From: Flavobacterium cellulosilyticum
GTDB taxonomy: Bacteria > Bacteroidota > Bacteroidia > Flavobacteriales > Flavobacteriaceae
Reading direction: 5' to 3'
Assembly: GCF_004349355.1 (NCBI RefSeq)
Contig: NZ_SMFK01000002.1
Location: 310,001-374,000 of the forward strand
DNA length: 64,000 bases
The notes beneath the pieces are model-generated. The model did no database searches, was not told the origin of the DNA, and saw nothing but the letters and a program-made list of their open reading frames with translations. Below, piece after piece: positions 45,101 through 54,523 of the stretch. Positions within the stretch are counted from its first letter, which is position 1. Every line of letters starts with the position of its first letter. The position numbers and the translations under genes are program-made.

Positions 45101-46711
45101 ACTGATGTCAGTAACAATCTCTTCACGAATTCCATCCAAAGGAGGATTAGTAACTTGTGCAAATAATTGTTTGAAATAGTTTGAAATTAATTGAGGTCTA
45201 TCTGATAAAACAGCTAGAGGAGTATCTGTACCCATTGAACCCAAAGTTTCTTTAGCAGATTGAGCCATTGGGGTAATCATATCCTGAATATCTTCTAACG
45301 TATAGTTGAAAAGACGCTCTCTTGTAACTAAATCGATAGTTTCAATTGGACAAACTTCAGAAGTACTTGGTACATCTTTTAAGTTTAGTCTATATTTATC
45401 TAACCATTCCTGATATGGTCTTTCAGAAACAATTTTGCTTTTTATTTCTTCATCATTTATAATTCGTCCTTCGTTCATATCAACTAAGAACATTTTACCT
45501 GGTTCCAATCTACCGTGACTTTCTACATCTTCAGGTTCTATTTCTACAACACCAATTTCTGATGCCATAATCAGTTTTCCACTTTTAGTAACAGTATATC
45601 TAGAAGGTCTTAATCCATTACGGTCTAATAATGCTCCTACATAATCCCCATCTGAGAAAGGAACTGAAGCAGGACCATCCCATGGTTCCATGATACAAGC
45701 ATTGTATTCATAGAATGCTTTTCTTTCAGGAGACATTGTTTTGTGTTTTTCCCATGCTTCTGGAATCATCATCATCATTACTTCAGGTAATGTTCTTCCA
45801 GTATGCATTAGTAATTCAACCACCATGTCCATAGAAGCTGAATCCGACTTTCCAGGAATAATAATTGGGAACAATTTGTCAATTTGTGGACCAAAAACTT
45901 CGCTTTTCATGATTTCCTCACGAACACGCATTCTACTTACGTTACCACGTAAAGTGTTAATCTCACCATTTTGACATATATATCTAAAAGGTTGAGCTAA
46001 TTCCCATGATGGCATTGTGTTTGTAGAAAAACGTTGATGAACTAAAGCGAGACGCGTTACTAAATCAGTTTGTTGTAAATCGGTATAATACGGTCCAATA
46101 TCTTCTGGCATAATTATACCTTTATATATTAAAGTCGTAGTAGATAAACTAGGAATATAAAAATAAGGGCTTTCAGATATTTTCGAATTGATTATTGCGT
46201 GCTCCGTAATTTTACGTGCAGCATATAATTTTGCTTTAAATATTGCATCTTCAATGGGTTCACTTTTTCCAATAAAGATTTGTTCTATTTTTGGTTCAGA
46301 TGCTAAAGCAATAGGACCTAATTGAGAAGAATCTACTGGAACTTCTCTCCATCCTAAAATAGTTAAACCTTGATTTTTTATTTCTTCTTCAAATGTTGCT
46401 TTACAAAAATCATATTGATTTTCGGTTTTTGGTAAAAAAACCATACCTACAGCATATTCTCTAGCTTTTGGTAGTTTAAATTCACAAACTCTATTAAAGT
46501 ATTCGTGGGGTATATCAATTAATAGACCTGCACCGTCACCAGTTTTTCCATCAGAGCTAACACCTCCACGGTGTTCAAGTCTAACAAGGATTTCTAATGC
46601 GTCGTGTATAATTTGATTTGTTTTCTCGCCTTTAAGGTTACAGATGAATCCAGCCCCACAGTTTTCATGCTCGAATTCTGGTAAATAAAGACCTTGTTCT
46701 TTAATTTTCAT
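42197..46711 (-). CDS. gltB: Glutamate synthase (NADPH) large subunit
   Basis: About 1504 residues from the ATG at 46711. It contains, in order, a class II glutamine amidotransferase domain opening with the nucleophile Cys in ENCGAGFIC (a short propeptide precedes it), a central domain, an FMN-binding synthase domain ([20 protein letters not shown], shortened: [11 protein letters not shown]) with the 3Fe-4S motif [13 protein letters not shown], and a C-terminal beta-helix ([20 protein letters not shown]). An in-frame ATG at 46747 would add 12 residues, but a -7-like TATTTTTG lies at 46737-46730, downstream of that ATG, which favours 46711. Confidence 0.95.
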   Translation of the reverse strand: MKIKEQGLYLPEFEHENCGAGFICNLKGEKTNQIIHDALEILVRLEHRGGVSSDGKTGDGAGLLIDIPHEYFNRVCEFKLPKAREYAVGMVFLPKTENQYDFCKATFEEEIKNQGLTILGWREVPVDSSQLGPIALASEPKIEQIFIGKSEPIEDAIFKAKLYAARKITEHAIINSKISESPYFYIPSLSTTTLIYKGIIMPEDIGPYYTDLQQTDLVTRLALVHQRFSTNTMPSWELAQPFRYICQNGEINTLRGNVSRMRVREEIMKSEVFGPQIDKLFPIIIPGKSDSASMDMVVELLMHTGRTLPEVMMMMIPEAWEKHKTMSPERKAFYEYNACIMEPWDGPASVPFSDGDYVGALLDRNGLRPSRYTVTKSGKLIMASEIGVVEIEPEDVESHGRLEPGKMFLVDMNEGRIINDEEIKSKIVSERPYQEWLDKYRLNLKDVPSTSEVCPIETIDLVTRERLFNYTLEDIQDMITPMAQSAKETLGSMGTDTPLAVLSDRPQLISNYFKQLFAQVTNPPLDGIREEIVTDISLALGQDRNIFDISSKQCRKLRIQNPVISNNDLEKIRNISIDNFKTETIEILYPKDKGLNGLEDALEDIIIQITKALERGTNIIILSDRGVNKEFAPIPSLLACSYVHHQMNRLRKRSYFDIIIESAEPREPHHFATLFGYGASAINPYMVNEIIRVQVREGFITGIDEEKAVHNFNKAIGSGILKIMNKIGISTLHSYRGSQIFEIVGFNSKFVEKYFPYTASRIQGIGLYEIEKEITERYKYAYPDNLIPNRLGLNIGGEYRWRRNGERHMFNPTTIAKLQQAVRLSDQTSYDEYANAVNDQAKNLMTIRGLFEFDNLNPIPLEEVEPWTDIVKRFKTGAMSYGSISREAHENLAIAMNRIGGKSNSGEGGEDRKRFQPDINGDSRNSAIKQVASGRFGVTSHYLSSAKEIQIKMAQGAKPGEGGQLPGEKVLPWIASARNSTPYVGLISPPPHHDIYSIEDLAQLIFDLKNANREARINVKLVSEVGVGTIAAGVSKAKADVVLIAGYDGGTGASPLTSLKHAGLPWELGLAEAQQTLVLNNLRSRIVVECDGQLKTGRDVAIAALLGAEEFGFATAPLVASGCIMMRKCHLNTCPVGIATQDKTLRKNFKGTPEHVINFFFYVAEELRGIMAQLGFRTMDEMIGQTHKINSNKAITHYKAKGLDLSSILHTPTGYGEMIVKNTEKQDHNLENVLDFQILKDSHRAIYRKEKMTLHYPINNTNRSVGAIVSNEISKIYGYLGLPEDTLNINFTGSAGQSLGAFSAHGLTFTVEGNTNDYLGKGLSGAKLIIKKPAKATFVAENNVIVGNVCLFGAVEGEAYINGIAGERFAVRNSGATAVVEGVGDHGCEYMTGGKVVVLGKTGRNFAAGMSGGIAYIYDPENKFVNGLCNTESIEFEDIETEEANELKALIEKHVRYTKSTRGTELLTNWTTSLNNFVKIMPTEYKKALKRLETEEQMVEELTA

Positions 46712-46747
46712 GACTTGATAATTTTTATGCAAAAATAAAGATTTCAT

Positions 46748-47148
46748 TAAATATAATGAATTTTAAACTGTTCTTACTTTCTATTTTTACAGTAATAATA
46801 GAAAAATGATTTTATATTGACAATTATTCAATCTTATACTTTGAAATTGATAAATTGATAATTTTTATTATTAACTAAAGAATAATTTAACATTAATTGA
46901 ATGTAATTTTTGCTTCTTTTTTATTTACTTAATCGTTATAGTAGTTTAAAACTTAATAATTAAGTGCTAAATTTTAATTTATTCGATTGAGTAATGAATG
47001 ATTTCGACTCAAAAACACAACTAATAATTTAGTTATTTAGGTGTGAATTATTTATCAGAAAAAAAGATTTTAATTTTAAGATGAATTTATCTATTTTTGT
47101 CCCACACTATTCCAGAAATAAATTTAGGAATTTGTCAAAAACTTTAAT
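46748..47148. other. Divergent promoter region between gltB and sucC
   Basis: 401 bp, extremely AT-rich and without a coding frame of note. TATTTTTG at 47092-47099 matches the Bacteroidota -7 consensus and could serve sucC (ATG at 47149). I could not identify a convincing -33 TTG at the right distance, nor an operator. Confidence 0.5.
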
Positions 47149-48342
47149 ATGGATATACACGAATACCAAGGAAAAGAAATTTTAGCCAGTTATGGCGTTA
47201 AAGTGCAACGTGGATATGTGGCAAACAATCCACAAGAAGCAGTTGCAGCTGCAAAACAGTTAACAGCCGAAACCGGTACAGGATGGCATGTTATAAAAGC
47301 TCAGGTTCACGCAGGTGGACGTGGAAAAGGTGGAGGTGTTAAATTGGCCAAAAACCTTCAACAAGTTGAAGAAATTTCAAGTCAGATAATCGGAATGCAA
47401 TTGGTTACTCCACAAACTTCAGCCGAAGGAAAAAAAGTGCATAAAGTATTAGTTGCCGAAGACGTATATTATCCTGGTGAAAGTGAAACTTCAGAGTTTT
47501 ATATGTCAGTTTTGCTAAACAGAGGAACAGGTCGCAATATGATTATGTATTCTACTGAAGGTGGAATGGATATTGAAGAAGTTGCTGAACATACTCCTCA
47601 TTTAATTTTTACTGAAGAAATTGACCCTTCTGTTGGGTTACAAGGTTTTCAAGCAAGAAGAATTGCTTTTAATTTAGGTCTTTCTGGAAATGCTTTTAAA
47701 GAAATGCTTCAGTTTGTGAGTGCATTATACAATGCTTATATTGGTTCTGATGCTTCAATGTTTGAAATTAATCCAGTTTTAAAAACTTCGGATAATAAGA
47801 TTATAGCCGTTGATGCCAAAGTAAATTTAGATGATAATGCATTATTCAGACATCCAAAATTGGCTGAAATGCGTGATGTTCGTGAAGAAAACCCAATCGA
47901 AGTAGAAGCAAAAGAAGCAGGTTTAAATTACGTAGATCTTGATGGAACTGTTGGATGTATGGTAAATGGTGCTGGATTAGCCATGGCAACCATGGATTTA
48001 ATTAAATATGCCGGTTTTGAACCAGCAAATTTCTTAGACGTTGGTGGAACTGCCGATGCAAAACGTGTGGAATTAGCTTTCCGTATCATTTTGAAGGATC
48101 CAAACGTAAAAGCAATTTTAATTAACATCTTTGGTGGAATCGTTCGTTGTGACCGTGTGGCTCAAGGTGTTGTTGATGCCTACAAAAACATGGGTGATGC
48201 TATAAAAGTGCCAATTATTGTTCGTTTACAAGGTACCAATGCTGAGATTGCAAAAGAATTAATTGATAATTCTGGAATGCCAATTTTATCTGCAGTTCAA
48301 TTTCAAGAAGCTGCCGATCAAGTTCAAGCTGCATTGTCATAA
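47149..48342 (+). CDS. sucC: Succinyl-CoA synthetase (ADP-forming) beta subunit
   Basis: 397 residues, the standard length. With SucD it makes ATP or GTP from succinyl-CoA in the citric acid cycle. It opens with the family start MDIHEYQGKEIL. An ATP-grasp domain includes KAQVHAGGRGKGGGVKLA, and the C-terminal ligase part has FLDVGGTADAKRV and INIFGGIVRCD. SucD is not adjacent here: a terminator and then a DinB gene follow, which is usual in flavobacteria. Confidence 0.96.
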   Translation: MDIHEYQGKEILASYGVKVQRGYVANNPQEAVAAAKQLTAETGTGWHVIKAQVHAGGRGKGGGVKLAKNLQQVEEISSQIIGMQLVTPQTSAEGKKVHKVLVAEDVYYPGESETSEFYMSVLLNRGTGRNMIMYSTEGGMDIEEVAEHTPHLIFTEEIDPSVGLQGFQARRIAFNLGLSGNAFKEMLQFVSALYNAYIGSDASMFEINPVLKTSDNKIIAVDAKVNLDDNALFRHPKLAEMRDVREENPIEVEAKEAGLNYVDLDGTVGCMVNGAGLAMATMDLIKYAGFEPANFLDVGGTADAKRVELAFRIILKDPNVKAILINIFGGIVRCDRVAQGVVDAYKNMGDAIKVPIIVRLQGTNAEIAKELIDNSGMPILSAVQFQEAADQVQAALS

Positions 48343-48363
48343 TATAAACAATATTAATTATAT

Positions 48364-48400
48364 GAAAACCATTCTTTACTTTGTAGAGAATGGTTTTTTT
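48364..48400. terminator. Rho-independent terminator after sucC
   Basis: AAAACCATTCT and AGAATGGTTTT with a 12-base loop and a T run. Confidence 0.85.
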
Positions 48401-48463
48401 ATATAAAAAAAACAGCTTAAAATAGTAATCTTAAACTGTTTGTTTTTAGTTAAATGAATAATG

Positions 48464-48985
48464 TTAGATAGATTCTAGTTCTTGTGGAATAGTAGACTCT
48501 TCGTATGTTGGACCATATAAGCCTGGGACTCTATTTCCTGTAGCTCTAAGATATACAATCATTTCCCCACGATGATGATATAAATGATTCATTAAGAAAC
48601 CTCTAATTACTTGAATTCTTGCCATAGGAGCCATGATTTCTTTATCTCCCATTTTCATGGACCAATTTTCGTATAAACGTTCTTCTTTTAGGTTCTCTAA
48701 ATGTGTTTTTGCTTTTTTAACATTTTCTTCAAATTTAGCCACAATATTTGAAGCTTTAGAAATATCGCCTTTATCGTATTTATAAGTTGCCATATCAAAC
48801 ACGTTATCTTCAATAGTATTGTAGTACCAATTATAAACTTCAGCGATATGTGAAGCTAATTGTCCAGTGGTCCATGAGATTTCAGATGGTTTGTAGTTTA
48901 ACGCACTATCTGGAATTGCCATTAATAAATTACGGGTGTTTTCTACTTCGTGTAAAAATTCACCTAAAAGATCTTTTGTAATCAT
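48464..48985 (-). CDS. DinB-family protein (putative metal-dependent thiol transferase fold)
   Basis: 173 residues forming the four-helix DinB/YfiT fold. Three His expected to bind a divalent metal are visible: one in QLASHIAEVYNW (about residue 46) and others in LMNHLYHHRGEM (about residues 135-139). Members act as thiol-dependent transferases or have unknown roles, such as in detoxification. It stands alone and is convergent with sucC. Confidence 0.85.
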   Translation of the reverse strand: MITKDLLGEFLHEVENTRNLLMAIPDSALNYKPSEISWTTGQLASHIAEVYNWYYNTIEDNVFDMATYKYDKGDISKASNIVAKFEENVKKAKTHLENLKEERLYENWSMKMGDKEIMAPMARIQVIRGFLMNHLYHHRGEMIVYLRATGNRVPGLYGPTYEESTIPQELESI

Positions 48986-49179
48986 AATTATTAAAATTTA
49001 AGATTACCAAATTTACTTAATAACTAACTTCTTGAAATTATTTCATAGTTAAAATAATTATAAGGTTTTGTGAAAAAAAAACACTTCTTATTCTTTCCAA
49101 AATAGTATTTCACTTTTTATACAACATGCACTTAGTGAACTTTCTAGCAAATAAATAGAAGTTTTTTATAATTAAAATT

Positions 49180-49193
49180 ACTACTAAAGTGGT
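49180..49193. promoter_or_regulatory. Candidate response-regulator site ACTAC-TAAA-GTGGT (site 1)
   Basis: An imperfect inverted repeat (ACTAC / GTGGT), 55 bp before the start of the secreted protein at 49249. The same 14 bases occur inverted at 52829-52842 before the NarL-type regulator, and a variant occurs at 53533-53546 before the lipoprotein gene. The size and symmetry fit a LuxR/NarL-type HTH dimer. Confidence 0.55.
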
Positions 49194-49248
49194 ATTTTAT
49201 TATACAACGGAATGGCTCAACTTTGATTATAACTTTAAATCAAAAAAG

Positions 49249-50874
49249 ATGAAGACTATTTACATTAGTATTGGATTGCTATTTTTATTTATAAGTAATG
49301 TGGAAGCACAAGAATTTAAAGAATCTGTGCAGCCACTTTCGTCAAAATCTCAAAAAGGATATATGTATGATGTGTCAAAAGAGGCGGATGGAAGTAATAA
49401 TATTACTTTTAAAGCAAAAGCAGATAAAAAAAGTGAAGAAGTGACATTCGAAAAATATAGTTTCGATAAGAATCTAAAATTCATTAATACCTCAGAAGTT
49501 CAAGAAAAAAAGGAGCAAAATGAGGATGTTGAAAGAACCAGTTTTTATGCTTATGTTGGCGGAACCAGTTCATTTGATGTATTAAGTATGAAATTGAAAA
49601 TAAATAAAAGGGTACAATTAAAAAAATGGAATCACGAAAAACAACTTTACGTTACAAAAAAAACAATCTCTGATGAAACCATAAAACCAAGAAACGATAA
49701 TGGAAAGGTATATTATGGTTATGCATCCTATGTTTCTTCTAATGACACAAAAAGTGATGTTTTGGCATTAGCAAAAGTGGATTCTAAAGATAAAAAATTG
49801 GCCGATCAATTTGTGGTTTTAGTGATTAATGATCAATTAGAATTAAAGGAAAAACCTCTTGAATTAGAGGGGTCTAATTCATTAGTGTTTTGCAAGCAAA
49901 TTGCAGGTGACGATGTAGTTGCAGTTTTTGCACCAAATAAAAATCAATCCGATATTTCAAAATATGTCTATTTTCGATTTGATATTCAAGGTAATTTAAA
50001 AAATAAAACAGCTTTTACAAGTCCTGCATCAGCATTATTAATTACAGCTGCTTATGAAAAAGATGATGCTGTTTATTTCTTTGGTTCATCAACAAAATCA
50101 AAAAAAGCTTATGAAGAAGTATATAAAGAATATGCATCTATTTTTAATCCAGCAAATGGTGCTTATGGTAATAGCTATTTATATTTAAAATGGAAAAAGT
50201 CCTTAGAGGAAGATATGGATAATTTTCATTTGATAAAAATAAACGGAAATCAACTTGATTTTGCTTCAACTACCCCAATTTCTGATTTTAAATCGAAGTT
50301 CAAGACTGCTCAAGGTGATAAAGGTGCAAGTGTTTATAAAGGGAAAAACTTTTATACAGAGAGTTTCTTTGTAACGGACTCCGAGGATTATTTAATTGCA
50401 GGTCAATTGATAGGTTCCGTAAATATGGGAATGGGAAATCCAGTTGATTCTTATGAAGATATTGTCTGTTTTCATTTCGACAAAATGGGTAACTTAAAAG
50501 CACAATACGGAATTGGGAAAATGAATAATGACAAGAAAAGTGAAATTTTTGATATGAGTCAAAAATTCTATCTTTCGTCTGATGGTAAAAGTGTTTACTG
50601 GGAACTGATGGAAATAAAAGGGGTTAAAGGCTACGAATCGTTTTTGGATGCTTATTATAATAATCCAATGTGGTATGCTACGTATTTCCCCAGAATTGTA
50701 AAAATTGATTTATCAAATAATACTTTAGGAGCTGTTAAAGTTCTGGGAGAAGGAAAATATTTTCTAAAAAAAGATTTTACGAGCTATTTTGACAAATCAG
50801 AAAACAGTTTAACTTATATAGGTTTAGACGAAGATTTCAAACAACTTTGGATTGGGAAGATGATGATGAAGTAA
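49249..50874 (+). CDS. Uncharacterised secreted protein
   Basis: 541 residues from the ATG at 49249, which gives a clean signal peptide (IYISIGLLFLFISNVEAQ); a longer frame from 49189 begins inside the candidate regulator site and is unlikely. The mature chain is rich in Lys and beta structure, with repeated segments of the kind 'D-x-x-G-N-L-K' (FDIQGNLKNK, FDKMGNLKAQYG), like a beta-propeller or WD-type repeat protein. The family is not recognised. It shares a candidate regulatory site with the two-component system downstream and may be a target of it. Confidence 0.7.
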   Translation: MKTIYISIGLLFLFISNVEAQEFKESVQPLSSKSQKGYMYDVSKEADGSNNITFKAKADKKSEEVTFEKYSFDKNLKFINTSEVQEKKEQNEDVERTSFYAYVGGTSSFDVLSMKLKINKRVQLKKWNHEKQLYVTKKTISDETIKPRNDNGKVYYGYASYVSSNDTKSDVLALAKVDSKDKKLADQFVVLVINDQLELKEKPLELEGSNSLVFCKQIAGDDVVAVFAPNKNQSDISKYVYFRFDIQGNLKNKTAFTSPASALLITAAYEKDDAVYFFGSSTKSKKAYEEVYKEYASIFNPANGAYGNSYLYLKWKKSLEEDMDNFHLIKINGNQLDFASTTPISDFKSKFKTAQGDKGASVYKGKNFYTESFFVTDSEDYLIAGQLIGSVNMGMGNPVDSYEDIVCFHFDKMGNLKAQYGIGKMNNDKKSEIFDMSQKFYLSSDGKSVYWELMEIKGVKGYESFLDAYYNNPMWYATYFPRIVKIDLSNNTLGAVKVLGEGKYFLKKDFTSYFDKSENSLTYIGLDEDFKQLWIGKMMMK

Positions 50875-50896
50875 TTACATTTTTTTTAAAACTTTT

Positions 50897-50933
50897 AAAA
50901 GACCTTTTTTCATTATGAGAGGTCTTTTTTTTT
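50897..50933 (+). terminator. Rho-independent terminator
   Basis: AAAAGACCT and AGGTCTTTT with a loop of about 14 bases and a run of T's, after the secreted protein gene. Confidence 0.8.
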
Positions 50934-51023
50934 AAATGATTTAAGTGGATTTTTTTTATTTGTAGTAAAGCTCTGAATATCATTATTATGTTGTAACTTC
51001 CGTAAGGATTTTAACATAGGGAT

Positions 51024-52808
51024 ATGAAAAAACAAATAATTCTCTTGCTAGTAATAGGACAAAGTTATTTTGTTTATTCACAATTTACTTCTAATGCTGA
51101 AAATAAATTACTGTATGGTGAAGAACTCTATTCAAAAGGAAATTATCAAGAAGCAATCTTGCAATTTAAAAAATGTATAGCCATTTTTAAAAAGTCAAAT
51201 GAAAATCAATTGCTTGGTAAAACGTATAATAATTTGGGAAGAGCATTATCTCAAACAGGCAATTCAGAAGAAGCACTCACTAATTATTTATTGTCATTAC
51301 TCTTTTCTAAACAAACCAATGATAATTTAGGAATTGCAAAAACGTATAAAAATATTGGTGCTTTGTATGCAGAGCAAAAAGATTTTGAAAATGCAATGCA
51401 CTATTATAATAGCTCATTTAAACTCTCAAAACAACTCCATAATTTATCACTAATGGCCGATTGTCAGAATAATATGGGAGTCGTTTATGAGCAACAAATA
51501 AAATACAATAAGGCATTGCAAATGTATTCAAAAGCGTTAGCGATTTATATATCTAAAGGAGATGAACAGAAAATTTCGATGGTATATAACAATTTAGCCA
51601 TCGTATACAAATACCTTAAAAACTATCCAGAAGCGATAAAGAATTATAAATCCGCATTAATTTTATCTGAAAAACTGGGTGATCAATTTATGGTTGCAGC
51701 GAATCAAAATAATCTTGGTAATGTATATGCATTGACTCACAATTATCAAAAATCATTAGAACTATGTAAGTTGGCCAATACAAATGCCAAAGCAATAAAT
51801 GCACAGGAAGTAATAATAGAATCGTATGATGGTATTTCTATCGCTTATGAAAAACTAGATCAATTTACGGATGCTATTAAATATAGAAAGTTATATGAAC
51901 TAGAAAAAGACAACTATATAAATTCAGAGCGTTCTGATCTACTTGCAGAAAAACATATTAAATATGAAACCCAAAAAAAAGTAGATGAAATTAAATTATT
52001 AAATCAAGCAGGAAAAATCAGAGAACTTAAAATTAAGGAACAGGATTTTAAAATCACAAAAAAAAATCATCAAATAACCGCTTTTATTATTCTACTATTG
52101 GGCCTGATAAGCATTGCTTATTTTTGGAAAAAAAGTCAGAAATTTAAAAACCAATTAATAAATGAAAAAATTATTAGGGAAACAGAAGAACAGGAAAGAA
52201 TTAGAATTGCCAAAGACATCCATGATGATCTTGGTTCAGGGTTGACCAAAATAAATTTCTTAAGTGAAATCATTTTTCAAAAAACACATCACTTACCCGA
52301 AATTAGAAACAATAGCGAATCAGTCAAAGAAACAGCTAAAAAACTGATTGACAATATGCGTGATTTAATTTGGGCTCTTAATCCTGACAATTCAACTATT
52401 GCCAATCTACTATCTAGAATGCGAGAATATGCAACAGATTATCTTGAGGATTATCCAATTGAATTACACAATTTTTTTCCTGAAAATCTCCCTGAAACTC
52501 CAATCACAAAGGAAGCTAATCGGGAGTTATTTATGGTGGTAAAAGAATGCTTAAACAATATTGTGAAACATTCTAAAGCTACAGATGTCTTTTTTACAGT
52601 GAATATTAAAACTGATGATTTAACTTTTTCTATTAAAGACAATGGGATAGGTTTAGACTGTGAAACGGACAAAAAAGGGAATGGTCTGCTAAATATGCAA
52701 AGCCGGTTACTAAAAATTGGCGGAATTTGCTCTGTTATTTCTGAGCCAAATAACGGCACATTGATTACTATTACTTACCCTCTTAATCAAAAATTTAAAA
52801 ATAATTAA
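51024..52808 (+). CDS. TPR sensor histidine kinase (HisKA_3 / NarX-like output)
   Basis: 594 residues. A signal peptide (FVYSQ) and six or more TPRs (residues of about 25-300; for example GNYQEAILQFKKC, KYNKALQMYSKAL, NYPEAIKNYKSAL) are predicted to lie in the periplasm. A transmembrane helix follows at about 351-369 (ITAFIILLLGLISIAYFW). The phosphoacceptor His400 lies in AKDIHDDLGSGLTKINFLSEI (shortened here to KDIHDDLGSG), of the HisKA_3 type. The ATPase has ECLNNIVKHSKA, DNGIGL and KGNGLLNMQSR. It sits 70 bp upstream of a NarL-type regulator, with which it forms a two-component pair. Confidence 0.92.
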   Translation: MKKQIILLLVIGQSYFVYSQFTSNAENKLLYGEELYSKGNYQEAILQFKKCIAIFKKSNENQLLGKTYNNLGRALSQTGNSEEALTNYLLSLLFSKQTNDNLGIAKTYKNIGALYAEQKDFENAMHYYNSSFKLSKQLHNLSLMADCQNNMGVVYEQQIKYNKALQMYSKALAIYISKGDEQKISMVYNNLAIVYKYLKNYPEAIKNYKSALILSEKLGDQFMVAANQNNLGNVYALTHNYQKSLELCKLANTNAKAINAQEVIIESYDGISIAYEKLDQFTDAIKYRKLYELEKDNYINSERSDLLAEKHIKYETQKKVDEIKLLNQAGKIRELKIKEQDFKITKKNHQITAFIILLLGLISIAYFWKKSQKFKNQLINEKIIRETEEQERIRIAKDIHDDLGSGLTKINFLSEIIFQKTHHLPEIRNNSESVKETAKKLIDNMRDLIWALNPDNSTIANLLSRMREYATDYLEDYPIELHNFFPENLPETPITKEANRELFMVVKECLNNIVKHSKATDVFFTVNIKTDDLTFSIKDNGIGLDCETDKKGNGLLNMQSRLLKIGGICSVISEPNNGTLITITYPLNQKFKNN

Positions 52809-52828
52809 TAATCGAATAGTATAAAAAT

Positions 52829-52842
52829 ACCACTTTAGTAGT
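52829..52842. promoter_or_regulatory. Candidate response-regulator site ACCACTTTAGTAGT (site 2)
   Basis: Exact reverse complement of site 1, placed in the 70-bp gap between kinase and regulator genes, 37 bp before the regulator ATG. The identity extends to ATACCACTTTAGTAGTA. It suggests autoregulation of the regulator gene. Confidence 0.55.
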
Positions 52843-52878
52843 AGTGCTTATAAATAAAGATAAACTAACTTAGTTCCT

Positions 52879-53505
52879 ATGATAATTAATGTAGGAATCG
52901 TTGAAGACGAGAAACAAATAAGAGAAAGCCTCACTGTTCTTATAAATGGGAGTGAAGGGTTTACTTGTTTATATGCTTTTGAAACAGCCGAAGAAGCGAT
53001 TTTAGCTATTCCAACATTAAATTTAGATGTGGTTTTAATGGATATTCACCTTCCTGCAAAAAATGGTATTGACTGTATTGCAGAATTAAAACCAAAACAC
53101 CACTCTATCCAGTTTTTGATGTGTACCTCGTTTGAAGATACCGATTCTGTTTTCAAAGCATTAAAAGCAGGTGCCTCAGGTTATATTACAAAAACAACGC
53201 AGCCTTCTAAAATTCTTGACGCTATTGTCGAGGTGTTCAACGGCGGTTCACCGATGAGTAGTAACATTGCTAGAAAAGTGGTGGACTCCTTCCAAATTTC
53301 AAATAAAGAAAATCTCGAAATTCAAAAATTATCCGAAAGAGAAAAAGAAATTTTAAACTTGCTCTCACAAGGATTTCGCTACAAAGAAATTGCAGATAAA
53401 TTATTTTTAAGTACAGAAACCGTCCGAACCCATATTCGAAATATTTACGAAAAACTACAAGTAAATTCTCGTACTGATGCCTTGAATAAAACGTTTCCGA
53501 AATAG
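52879..53505 (+). CDS. NarL/LuxR-type response regulator
   Basis: 208 residues. Receiver domain with acidic pocket (VEDEKQ), phosphorylation site Asp55 in VVLMDIHLP, and Lys in GYITKTT. The C-terminal LuxR-type HTH reads LSEREKEILNLLSQGFRYKE and ends TVRTHIRNIYEKLQVNSR. It is the likely partner of the TPR kinase upstream. The inverted repeats at 49180, 52829 and 53533 are its candidate binding sites, by position and symmetry. Confidence 0.94.
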   Translation: MIINVGIVEDEKQIRESLTVLINGSEGFTCLYAFETAEEAILAIPTLNLDVVLMDIHLPAKNGIDCIAELKPKHHSIQFLMCTSFEDTDSVFKALKAGASGYITKTTQPSKILDAIVEVFNGGSPMSSNIARKVVDSFQISNKENLEIQKLSEREKEILNLLSQGFRYKEIADKLFLSTETVRTHIRNIYEKLQVNSRTDALNKTFPK

Positions 53506-53532
53506 TTTCGCAGTATTCCCTTTCTTCAAATT

Positions 53533-53546
53533 ACTACTATTATGGT
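53533..53546. promoter_or_regulatory. Candidate response-regulator site ACTACTATTATGGT (site 3, variant)
   Basis: Eleven of 14 bases agree with site 1, and the half-sites ACTAC / ATGGT keep their spacing. It lies 89 bp before the lipoprotein ATG at 53636. Confidence 0.45.
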
Positions 53547-53635
53547 ATTGTTAGGTCTTAATTTAGAGTCTAAATTTGGTTAAATAAAATGCGATTGTTA
53601 TTAAATACTTTATTAACCAAATAAATTCAAAGATT

Positions 53636-54376
53636 ATGAAAAATTTCAAAAATCAAATGGCATTGCTAATTTTCCCATCATTATTATTGGGAATGTTTAT
53701 GACCTCCTGTTCTAAGGACGATGGTACTCCTGCAGTAAGTTATACCTGTGCAACATGTAAAACTACACCAGATGCATTAGTGGTAAATGACGCCAATGTT
53801 AAAGGCGTTTATAAAGGCGTAGTTGTTGGTTCAACAGGAACAATAGCTATTAACATTCAAAACGGTAACAACACTATTACAGCAACAATGGTTCTCGATG
53901 GAGTTTCTGTTGCATTTACCTCTAATGTTGCAGTGGTAGATGGTCAAACTTATGTAGCTCCTTTTACTGGAACATTCAATGGAAGTGCCATATCGATGAC
54001 ATTCTCTGTAGGATTAGGTGGTGCTAATCCTACAATCACTTCATCAAGTATTCCAGGGCATCCCAATACTATTTTTTTATTGTCTAAAGAAACATCAAAT
54101 TCATTAATCGAGGCTTTTCAAGGTACCTACACTTATGATGGACAAACCGGAGTTTTCAATATTGTAATAGCTAGATCGGTTTCGAAATGGGGTTATGCAG
54201 AAAAAAATAATCAAACAGGAGCAACTTCAAGTGGCAGTGGAACTTTGAATGCTAGTGGTCAATTAATTGATAAAGACAGTAAAATTGTTGCTACAATTAC
54301 ATCTGATTTAATTCAGGGAAGTTCAACTAATAGTAGTGGAAAAAAGGTGGTTATTGATGGGAAAAGAACATTATAA
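53636..54376 (+). CDS. Uncharacterised lipoprotein
   Basis: 246 residues with a lipoprotein signal peptide; the lipobox is FMTSC (Cys at about residue 25), followed by SKDDGTP, and then a second Cys pair (YTCATCKT). The rest is a Gly/Ser/Thr-rich beta-sandwich-like chain with two similar halves (KGVYKGVVVGSTGTIAINI and FQGTYTYDGQTGVFNIVI). The family is not recognised. The candidate regulator site in front and its position behind the two-component system suggest control by that system. Confidence 0.7.
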   Translation: MKNFKNQMALLIFPSLLLGMFMTSCSKDDGTPAVSYTCATCKTTPDALVVNDANVKGVYKGVVVGSTGTIAINIQNGNNTITATMVLDGVSVAFTSNVAVVDGQTYVAPFTGTFNGSAISMTFSVGLGGANPTITSSSIPGHPNTIFLLSKETSNSLIEAFQGTYTYDGQTGVFNIVIARSVSKWGYAEKNNQTGATSSGSGTLNASGQLIDKDSKIVATITSDLIQGSSTNSSGKKVVIDGKRTL

Positions 54377-54391
54377 CAAATATTTTAAAAT

Positions 54392-54422
54392 AAAAATCCT
54401 GAACGAAAATTCAGGATTTTTA
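54392..54422 (+). terminator. Rho-independent terminator of the lipoprotein gene
   Basis: AAAAATCCTGAA and TTCAGGATTTTT form a stem, with loop CGAAAA. Confidence 0.85.
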
Positions 54423-54523
54423 TTGCATATAAGTAAAAAATAGGGCTTGTATAAGAAAGCTATCATTAGAATTGGGTTATCAATAAAGTATAGAATATCT
54501 TTACAGTTCTTAAACCATTATTG

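Noticed and set aside
46711..46747. Twelve-residue N-terminal extension of GltB
   Set aside because: A -7-like box lies downstream of the earlier ATG, and the shorter start gives the usual short propeptide before the catalytic Cys.
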